Below are positions 1-5,586 of a stretch of DNA of 8,035 bases, piece after piece. The notes beneath the pieces were generated by a model. The model did not search any database. It saw only the letters and a program-made list of their open reading frames with translations, and had not been told where the DNA came from. Source of the DNA: Verrucomicrobiales bacterium (GTDB lineage: Bacteria; Verrucomicrobiota; Verrucomicrobiia; Limisphaerales; Palsa-1400); contig JAQGOW010000341.1 in NCBI GenBank assembly GCA_028293405.1, positions 1 to 8,035 of the forward strand, read 5' to 3'. Position 1 is the stretch's first letter. Each line of letters begins with the position of its first letter. The position numbers and the translations under genes were made by a program.

Positions 1-87
1 AAGACGTCTGGGAACGCCTCAAGATTGGCTGCAACGGATTTTTGCCAGGTGTTGTTTGGGTTGAATGAGTTTGTTTATGAGAATTGA
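1..87 (+). CDS. C-terminal end of a DUF1553 (PSD1) cytochrome-associated protein, 5'-truncated
   Basis: Frame 1 is open from the window edge to a TGA at 85-87 and gives 28 residues ending FCQVLFGLNEFVYEN. This tail (xLCQVLLxLNEFxYxx) is the characteristic end of DUF1553/PSD1 proteins, which close the large PSCyt1-DUF1549-DUF1553 polypeptides of Planctomycetes and Verrucomicrobia. The next gene, a DUF1501 protein, starts three bases after the stop. That is the usual order and spacing of this pair and supports the call. The rest of the gene lies outside the window, so haem-binding motifs cannot be checked. The fragment is short, but its sequence and position agree. Confidence 0.8.
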   Translation, partial: KTSGNASRLAATDFCQVLFGLNEFVYEN

Positions 88-90
88 ACT

Positions 91-1527
91 ATGACCCCAC
101 ACGGCTTCCAAACTCCAATGTCCCGGCGCGACATGTTGCAGCGCGCGGGTGGCGGGCTGGCGTGGTTGGCGCTTGGGAGCATGCTTGGTGGAATCGGCGC
201 TCGTGGCGCAACGGTCAATCCGATGACGCCGAAGGTCCCAAATTTTGTGCCTCGGGCGAAGTCGGTCATCTGGCTTTTCATGAATGGCGGGCCATCGCAG
301 GTTGATACGTTCGATTACAAGCCGCACCTCGCAAAGGTCGATGGCAAGAAGCTGGACGGGTTCGATAATAAAACCGGTTTTTTTCAAGATGCAGTTGGGC
401 CTTTAATGAAGTCGCCGTTTGAATGGCGGCAACACGGCCAGAGCGGCACCTGGGTCAGCGACCTGTTTCCGAAAATCTCGCAGCACGTCGACAAAATGTC
501 GTTCATTCACTCGTGCTGGACGCAGTCGAACAATCATTCCCCTGCTCTCTTTCTCATGAACACGGGTGTGACGCGCATGGGTTATCCGTGCGTCGGCTCG
601 TGGGTGACGTATGGGCTCGGGTGTGAAAGTCAAAATTTGCCGAGCTTTCTGGTGATGAGTGATCCGTTGAATCGCGGGTTGCCAAAAGGTAACGCGCTGA
701 ATTGGGGCGCGGGATTTCTGCCGACCGCTTATCAAGGCACCTGGCTGCGCCCGCAAGGTGAGGCGATCGATAATTTGAAGCCGCTCATCACCAACGGACG
801 ACAACGGGCGCAGCTGGACTTGCTCGCAAAACTGAATCGGGATTCGTTGCGCGACTCAGCGATTCCGAGCGAACTCAACGCGCGCATTCAAAGTTTCGAA
901 CTCGCTTATCGCATGCAAACGGCAGCGCCGGAAGCGTTCGATATCGGCAAGGAACCGGAGCATATCAAGCAGCTTTACGGGCTCGACCAGAAGCACTGCA
1001 AGCATTTCGCGGGTCAATGTTTAATGGCCCGGCGGCTGGTCGAACGCGGCGTGCGGTTCGTGCAGATTTATTCCGGCGGCATGGACAACCAGATGAGTTG
1101 GGATTGTCACGCGGACCTGATCGGGAATCATCGCGGATTTGCGCAAGAGACGGACCAACCGATTGCCGCGTTGCTCGCCGATTTGGAACAGCGCGGGTTG
1201 CTCGAAGACACCCTCGTGATTTGGGGCGGTGAGTTTGGACGCTTGCCCGTGTCACAAAAAGGCGACAAGCCGGGACGTGATCATAATCCACACGCGTTCA
1301 CGGTTTGGATGGCCGGCGGAGGTGTAAAGGGCGGGTTCCATTATGGCGCGACGGATGAAATCGGCGAGAAGGCTGTGGTGAATAAAGTTCACGTGCGCGA
1401 TTTTCATGCGACGATCTTGGCTGCGATGGGGCTCGATCACGAGAAGCTCACGTTCAAGTTTCAGGGGCTGAACCAAAAGTTAACGGGCGTGGAGCAGGCG
1501 CGGGTTGTGCGGGAAATTTTTGCGTGA
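91..1527 (+). CDS. DUF1501 protein, Tat-exported, alkaline phosphatase/sulfatase-like fold (module 1)
   Basis: This 478-residue protein belongs to the DUF1501 family, whose fold is related to alkaline phosphatases and sulfatases; its substrate is unknown. The N-terminus carries a twin-arginine signal (SRRDMLQR at about residues 11-18) followed by a Gly/Ala/Leu-rich core, so export in folded form is expected. Family landmarks in order are GGPSQVDTFD (66-75, acidic D72 and D75), WDCH (337-340), GGEFGR (379-384) and GRDHNPH (395-401). The Asp/His/Glu residues are candidate metal or phosphoryl ligands by analogy with the superfamily. The start at 91 has a weak GAG nine bases upstream and keeps the tight junction to the preceding gene. 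An ATG at 118 (MSRRDML) is an alternative that would still keep the Tat motif. Length is normal for the family. It is probably co-transcribed with the upstream DUF1553 gene and acts with that cytochrome protein outside the cytoplasm. Confidence 0.93.
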   Translation: MTPHGFQTPMSRRDMLQRAGGGLAWLALGSMLGGIGARGATVNPMTPKVPNFVPRAKSVIWLFMNGGPSQVDTFDYKPHLAKVDGKKLDGFDNKTGFFQDAVGPLMKSPFEWRQHGQSGTWVSDLFPKISQHVDKMSFIHSCWTQSNNHSPALFLMNTGVTRMGYPCVGSWVTYGLGCESQNLPSFLVMSDPLNRGLPKGNALNWGAGFLPTAYQGTWLRPQGEAIDNLKPLITNGRQRAQLDLLAKLNRDSLRDSAIPSELNARIQSFELAYRMQTAAPEAFDIGKEPEHIKQLYGLDQKHCKHFAGQCLMARRLVERGVRFVQIYSGGMDNQMSWDCHADLIGNHRGFAQETDQPIAALLADLEQRGLLEDTLVIWGGEFGRLPVSQKGDKPGRDHNPHAFTVWMAGGGVKGGFHYGATDEIGEKAVVNKVHVRDFHATILAAMGLDHEKLTFKFQGLNQKLTGVEQARVVREIFA

Positions 1528-1536
1528 AGATTGTTG

Positions 1537-1618
1537 TAGCCACTGATGAAACACGGGTTGAACACAGATTTCTCTTGAACTTACTCGTGTTTCATCTGTG
1601 TTTCATCTGTGGCTAAAC
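1537..1618. repeat. Imperfect inverted repeat with tandem GTGTTTCATCT units
   Basis: The left arm, TAGCCACTGATGAAACACG (1537-1555), matches 17 of 19 positions of the reverse complement of the right arm (1597-1615). The right arm is preceded by a tandem copy of its core, so GTGTTTCATCT occurs at 1587-1597 and 1598-1608 and is followed by GTGGCTAAAC. The roughly 40-bp spacer also contains a related GAACACAGAT. As RNA it could form a long imperfect hairpin, but there is no U-tract and so no classical terminator. From memory, similar (CATCTGTG) repeats are dispersed between genes in Verrucomicrobia and some other phyla; this was not checked here. The right arm overlaps the start of the next gene. 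Confidence 0.7.
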
Positions 1619-2385
1619 GATATCTATTGTTTCTCGGATTGGTTGTGGCGCTCTCCATTAATGCTTATGCGGCGGAGACGTTTCGCGTGATGACTTACAA
1701 CATTCATCATGGCGAAGGGCTCGATCACAAAGTGGACCTGCCGCGCATTGCAGCGCTGATCAAAAAGGAAAAGGCGGATATTGTCGCGTTGCAGGAAGTG
1801 GACAAAGGCGTGAAACGCACTGCTGGTCGCGACCTGACTGCCGAAATGGCCAAACTCACCGGGATGACCGGCGTGTTCAGCAACAATTTCCATTTTCAAG
1901 GTGGCGAATACGGCAACGCCATTCTGACGCGGTTCCCCGTGCTGAAGCGCACGAACCTGCATTACCAGATGTTATACACGAACGAACAACGCGGCGCTTT
2001 GCAGGTCACGCTCGATGTGCATGGCCGACACCTCTACTTCGTGGATACGCACGTCGACTTTCGTCCAGGCGACGCGGAGCGGTTGAAAAACGTCGGCGAA
2101 CTTGCGCAGCTGGTGACGGCACATCGCGAATTGCCGATCATTATTTGCGGAGATTTCAATTCAACTCCAAAGAGCTCAACGCACCAAGCGATGGCGGCAA
2201 TTTTGGATGATGCGTGGCTGCTTGCATCCAAGGATGCCGGCTACAGTTTCCCCGCAGATAAACCGGATCGACGCATCGATTATCAATGGGTGTCGCACGC
2301 GACCATCACTCCGGTGCGGGCGTGGGTTCCGGACACGGAAGCGTCGGACCATCGTCCGGTCATGGTGGAGTTTGAGCTCAAGTAG
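1609..2385 (+). CDS. Secreted endonuclease/exonuclease/phosphatase (EEP) family hydrolase
   Basis: This 258-residue protein has an N-terminal signal peptide (K3 R4, hydrophobic core to about residue 19, likely cleavage near AYA-AE at 21/22) and a complete EEP domain. The family motifs are all present: TYNIHHG with N31, LQEVD with E63, DTHVD with H148, GDFNSTP with D182 and N184, RIDY with D224, and the terminal SDHRPV with D247 and H248. This is the metal-dependent phosphodiesterase site shared by DNase I-like nucleases, sphingomyelinases and inositol phosphatases. The substrate cannot be told from sequence; an exported nuclease or phosphoesterase is the safest call. The start is a GTG inside the inverted repeat. 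It has no Shine-Dalgarno sequence, but an in-frame stop at 1576-1578 limits upstream choices. A TTG at 1627 would lose the positive n-region. The 81-bp gap before it and 179-bp gap after it suggest separate expression from both flanking modules. Confidence 0.9.
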   Translation: MAKRYLLFLGLVVALSINAYAAETFRVMTYNIHHGEGLDHKVDLPRIAALIKKEKADIVALQEVDKGVKRTAGRDLTAEMAKLTGMTGVFSNNFHFQGGEYGNAILTRFPVLKRTNLHYQMLYTNEQRGALQVTLDVHGRHLYFVDTHVDFRPGDAERLKNVGELAQLVTAHRELPIIICGDFNSTPKSSTHQAMAAILDDAWLLASKDAGYSFPADKPDRRIDYQWVSHATITPVRAWVPDTEASDHRPVMVEFELK

Positions 2386-2564
2386 TTTCAAGTTAACAGG
2401 GTAGTCCGTTTTGAGGGGGCGGGTTGTCTGGTGGTTCCATCGCAATTTCAAAGCGGCAGAGGGTTGCTGCAGTCCAAGACGCTTGGCGGTTCTCGAGCGA
2501 ACGCGTAGTCAAAAATAGGTTAAACAAACGGGTGTGCTTTCGCGTCTAAATTTGATATGCTCGA
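2386..2564. other. Intergenic spacer with two adjacent small hairpins
   Basis: No gene is visible here. Two stem-loops lie next to each other: GCGGCA/TGCTGC (2453-2458 with 2465-2470, six pairs including one G-U, loop of six) and a perfect CCAAG-ACG-CTTGG (2474-2486). Neither is followed by a T-run, so a factor-independent terminator is not supported. The stretch from about 2453 to 2490 reads like a structured dispersed intergenic element rather than random spacer, but one copy cannot prove that. The promoter of the following four-gene unit must be in or near this region; no convincing -35/-10 pair was found. Confidence 0.45.
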
Positions 2565-5057
2565 ATGCTCCTGATGAAAATTGTTGCCACAGTTTTGTCC
2601 GCGTTAGTTTTGCCGGTCGCCTTGTTCGCCAAGCTCACGCCCGACCAAATCAAGCAACTGCCCCCGCCCGCGACGCATCCGATCAATTTCAAGAACGAGG
2701 TTAAGCCGATTTTCGAAGCGAGTTGCATTCGCTGTCACGGGCGTGGTCGCTCCAAAGGTGGACTGCAAATCGACTCGCGCGAAACGCTGTTGAAGGGTGG
2801 CGATTCGGGCCCTTCGATCGTTCCGGGCAAAAGTGGCGAGAGCGATTTGATTGCGCTGGTTGCGGGCGTGGACCCCGATAGCGTCATGCCGAAGAAAGGG
2901 ACGAAGTTAACGGCGGCGCAAGTCGGCGTGTTGCGCGCGTGGATTGATCAAGGCGCGACTTGGGATGCCGACGTGACGTTTGGGAAAGTTGCTTCGAAAA
3001 ATTTGACGCCGCGCTTGCCGGAAGTTCCGGCGGGCAAAGCCGCGAATCCGATCGATCGGTTGATGGCTCCGTATTACGCGGCGCACAAAGTGAATCCGGG
3101 CAAGCCTGTGAGCGATCGCGTGTATGCGCGTCGAGTTTATTTGGATACGATCGGTTTGTTGCCCACGCCGAATGAACTCGAGTCGTTTGTCGCCGACAAA
3201 CATTCCGACAAGCGCGAGCAGCTCGTGCAACGCTTGCTCGGGAACGACGAAGAATACGCGCAGAACTGGCTCACGTTCTGGAACGATCTTCTGCGCAACG
3301 ATTACAAGGGCACGGGGTATATCGACGGCGGTCGCAAACAAATCACCAAGTGGCTCTACAGCTCGTTGAGCACGAACAAGCCGTTCGACCAATTCGTTGG
3401 CGAGCTGATTCATCCGAACGACGAGTCGGAGGGTTTTGCGAAAGGCATCGTTTGGCGCGGCGTGGTGAATGCGAGCCAGATTCCGCAAATGCAAACGGCG
3501 CAAAATATTTCGCAGGTGTTCATGGGGATCAATCTCAAGTGCGCGTCGTGCCACGACAGTTTCATCAACGATTGGCAACTCGCCGACAGTTACGGCCTCG
3601 CTAATATATATAGCGACGAAGCGCTGGAGATCGCGCAATGCGACAAGCCGACGGGCAAAAAAGCTGAGACGAAGTTTTTGTTTCCAGAACTGGGCACGAT
3701 TCCAGCAACGACCAATCGCGAGGTGCGGTTGGCTGCGCTCGCCAAAATTGTCACCGGCAAAAGCGATGGCCGTTTGACGCGAACCATGGTGAATCGGTTG
3801 TGGCAGAAATTCATCGGGCGGGGATTGATCGAGCCCGTGGATGACATGGACCAGGTCGCGTGGAACCAGGACGTGTTGGATTGGCTTGCGGAAGATTTGG
3901 TGGCGCACGGCTTCGACGTCAAACACGCTATCGCGCAAATTCTCACGTCGGAGGCGTATCAGTTGCCGGCGCAGGATTACGGCGAGAACGCGAAGGATTA
4001 TGTGTTCCGTGGGCCGTCGGTGCGCCGCATGAGCGCGGAAGAATTTCGTGATGCGCTGACGAGTTTGACGGGCGTTGGTTACGCCGCCCCTGTAGCAGAT
4101 GTGACCCCCAACGAAGCTGCCGCCAACCAATTTGCCATGCCTGCGTCGCTCAAATTTATTTGGAACAAAAAAGACGCCGATAAAGCGGCACCCGCCGAGT
4201 ATGTCTATTTTCGGAAGACATTTACCGTGTCGTCGAAACGCGACCTCGACGCGCTATCGCTGGTGGTGTGCGACAACAGTTTTTCGCTGTGGATCAACGG
4301 CAAAAAAGTGGGGTCGGGCAAAGAGTTCAAAGAAGCGTATCGGTTCAACATCGCGCGTTATTTGCATGTCGGCGAAAACACCATCGCGATCGAGGCCATC
4401 AATCATCTCGCGGACAATTCATTGCCCAAACGCGACAAACCGAATGTCGCCGCAGCCAATCCCGCGGGCCTGTTATTTTATGCGCGCATCCGCGCGACGG
4501 ACAAAGGCAAGCAACGATCGTTCGACGTCGTTACTGACCAAACCTGGGTGCAGGCGAACAAACAAGTGACCGGTTGGGAACAGCCGAAATTCGCAGCGAC
4601 AGATTGGCAAAAGGCCGCTGAACTCGGCCCGATGAACATGGAGCCTTGGCGCGTTGCCAAAAAATATCTCGCTGGAAAACTAGCTGCAGCCTACGACGGC
4701 AAGGTGCGGGCATCGTTGGTCGCGGCCGATCCGTTGATGGTTGCATTAGGCCGTCCAAACCGTGAGCAAGTCGTGACTGTTCGGTCATCAGAAGCAACAA
4801 CGCTACAAGCCTTGGAACTGACCAACGGTGACACTCTGTCGAAAATTTTGAAACGCGGCGCCGCCGACATGGTCGCGAAAACAAACAATTCGCGTCAGTT
4901 GATTGCCAATGTTTACGAACAGGCGCTCGGACGCAAACCCGCCCGCGCGGAATTGCAAATGGCGGAGGAAACAATCGGCAACAGACCAACAAACGAAGGT
5001 GTGGAAGATTTGCTGTGGGCTATGGTGATGTTACCCGAGTTTCAGTTGATTTATTAA
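2565..5057 (+). CDS. PSCyt1-DUF1549-DUF1553 cytochrome protein with inserted galactose-binding-like domain
   Basis: This 830-residue exported protein starts with a Sec signal peptide (about 1-22, ending LFA-KL). The PSCyt1 domain (about 40-135) has a haem c site CIRCH (54-58) and a likely axial Met108 in VMPKKG. DUF1549/PSCyt2 (about 160-380) has a second haem motif CASCH (326-330). DUF1553/PSD1 begins at about 380 with RLTRTMVNRLWQ and SVRRMSAEEFRDA (M489), and resumes at about 715 with LGRPNREQVV and LQALELTNGD to the end. Between these parts, about residues 511-712 form a beta-rich insert (YVYFRKTF from 546, LWINGKKVGSG, YLHVGENTIAIEA) that resembles galactose-binding jelly-roll modules of glycosidases. 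The protein is probably an exported electron-transfer partner of a DUF1501 enzyme; its chemistry is unknown. ATG 2565 or ATG 2574 (M4) could start it, and neither has a Shine-Dalgarno sequence. It heads a compact four-gene unit. Confidence 0.92.
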   Translation: MLLMKIVATVLSALVLPVALFAKLTPDQIKQLPPPATHPINFKNEVKPIFEASCIRCHGRGRSKGGLQIDSRETLLKGGDSGPSIVPGKSGESDLIALVAGVDPDSVMPKKGTKLTAAQVGVLRAWIDQGATWDADVTFGKVASKNLTPRLPEVPAGKAANPIDRLMAPYYAAHKVNPGKPVSDRVYARRVYLDTIGLLPTPNELESFVADKHSDKREQLVQRLLGNDEEYAQNWLTFWNDLLRNDYKGTGYIDGGRKQITKWLYSSLSTNKPFDQFVGELIHPNDESEGFAKGIVWRGVVNASQIPQMQTAQNISQVFMGINLKCASCHDSFINDWQLADSYGLANIYSDEALEIAQCDKPTGKKAETKFLFPELGTIPATTNREVRLAALAKIVTGKSDGRLTRTMVNRLWQKFIGRGLIEPVDDMDQVAWNQDVLDWLAEDLVAHGFDVKHAIAQILTSEAYQLPAQDYGENAKDYVFRGPSVRRMSAEEFRDALTSLTGVGYAAPVADVTPNEAAANQFAMPASLKFIWNKKDADKAAPAEYVYFRKTFTVSSKRDLDALSLVVCDNSFSLWINGKKVGSGKEFKEAYRFNIARYLHVGENTIAIEAINHLADNSLPKRDKPNVAAANPAGLLFYARIRATDKGKQRSFDVVTDQTWVQANKQVTGWEQPKFAATDWQKAAELGPMNMEPWRVAKKYLAGKLAAAYDGKVRASLVAADPLMVALGRPNREQVVTVRSSEATTLQALELTNGDTLSKILKRGAADMVAKTNNSRQLIANVYEQALGRKPARAELQMAEETIGNRPTNEGVEDLLWAMVMLPEFQLIY
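3599..3615. repeat. AT-rich perfect inverted repeat inside the cytochrome gene
   Basis: CGCTA-ATATATA-TAGCG is a 17-bp inverted repeat with an A/T-only centre, inside an otherwise GC-rich coding sequence. It encodes part of LANIYSDE and uses the codon ATA, whereas ATC and ATT predominate in the neighbouring sequence. No function is assigned. It may be chance, or an internal protein-binding or promoter-like site. Confidence 0.35.
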
Positions 5058-5060
5058 TTT

Positions 5061-5297
5061 ATGAGCGCATTGAACGACCTGACCGAGAAAGCGTTGGCGC
5101 TGCCCGAGCCGGAGCGCATTGCGCTGGCCCAAAATCTTTGGGCCAGCATCGAACACGACGAACTCACTTCGTGGAGCGAAGAAGACTTACGTAGGGAGCT
5201 GAAAAGCCGTCTGCGCGACGAGCCTGATGCGAGTTGGAAAAGCCATAAAGAAGTTATGGAACAAGCGCGAAGCGAATTTGGATGGAAAAAGAAATAA
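5061..5297 (+). CDS. Type II antitoxin, putative addiction module component (TIGR02574 / Unstab_antitox type)
   Basis: This 78-residue acidic, helical protein matches the short addiction-module component family, the usual partner of RelE/ParE toxins. The diagnostic N-terminal helix is LPEPERIALAQNLWASI (14-30), matching the family pattern of LPxxERxxLAxxLxxSL. It is followed by an acidic stretch (EHDELTSWSEEDLRREL) and a basic C-terminus ending GWKKK. It should bind and neutralise the toxin encoded next. The start codon is three bases after the stop of the cytochrome gene and has no Shine-Dalgarno sequence, so translation is probably coupled to the upstream gene. Its 3' end overlaps the toxin start by 16 bases, in the usual antitoxin-first order. 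No separate promoter is visible upstream, because that sequence is coding. Autoregulation, common in such modules, is therefore not supported by an obvious operator here. Confidence 0.87.
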   Translation: MSALNDLTEKALALPEPERIALAQNLWASIEHDELTSWSEEDLRRELKSRLRDEPDASWKSHKEVMEQARSEFGWKKK

Positions 5298-5584
5298 CCT
5301 ACCATCCGAAGGCGCGGGCAGAACTGTTCAACGCCGCGCGCTATTACGACAAGAAAGTGCCCGGATTGGGGGCTGATTTCATCGATGAAATTTTATCTGC
5401 CATTAGCCAAGCGCAGTCGGATCCGCAACGACAGCGGGCCGACGAAGATGGCGTTCGTAGCTGGCGCGTCAAGAGATTTTGGTTTCGAGTTTACTACCTG
5501 GATAAACCTTCGCAGATTCGGATTCTTGCGGTGGTTCATCCAAAACGGCGGCCAGCGTACTGGCGACATAGAATTTCGGAGTGA
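5282..5584 (+). CDS. Type II toxin, RelE/ParE superfamily
   Basis: This 100-residue basic protein has the RelE/ParE layout. An opening strand (EITYHPKARAELFNAARYY, from residue 4) leads into a two-helix hairpin. Strands follow through SWRVKRFWFRVYYLDKPSQIRILAVV, and the protein ends with HPKRRPAYWRHR (86-97). That ending resembles the family's H-x-R-R-x-P-x-Y-W-x-x-R tail. Members either cleave ribosome-bound mRNA or poison DNA gyrase; sequence alone does not decide which. It overlaps the antitoxin gene by 16 bases, and its stop lies three bases before the preferred DUF1501 start. The gene appears full-length and undamaged. Both toxin and antitoxin are intact, so the module is likely functional or recently so. 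Confidence 0.87.
   Translation: MEKEITYHPKARAELFNAARYYDKKVPGLGADFIDEILSAISQAQSDPQRQRADEDGVRSWRVKRFWFRVYYLDKPSQIRILAVVHPKRRPAYWRHRISE
5578..5581 (+). promoter_or_regulatory. Shine-Dalgarno GGAG that fixes the DUF1501 start at 5587
   Basis: GGAG is followed by five bases and then ATG at 5587, a near-ideal spacing. The upstream in-frame GTG at 5581 overlaps this motif and is therefore a poor start. The site lies within the last codons of the toxin gene. It is one of the few recognisable ribosome-binding sites in the window. Confidence 0.6.
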
Positions 5585-5586
5585 AT

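Noticed and set aside
2387..2486. Factor-independent terminator after the EEP gene
   Set aside because: The hairpins at 2453-2486 have no T-run after them, and no other GC stem followed by T residues is present.
2551..2561. TATGCT as a -10 box for the cytochrome gene
   Set aside because: It would place the transcription start at or after the ATG at 2565, and no -35 sequence is found at a proper distance. A leaderless mRNA starting at the second ATG (2574) is possible but not supported.
2907..4130. A 407-codon open frame on the minus strand
   Set aside because: It lies fully inside the well-supported cytochrome gene, is extremely rich in Arg and His with no recognisable domain, and is the kind of antisense shadow expected in GC-rich coding sequence.
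5581..5586. GTG 5581 as the start of the second DUF1501 gene
   Set aside because: It overlaps the GGAG ribosome-binding motif, which is ideally spaced for ATG 5587. The two extra residues add nothing to the Tat signal.
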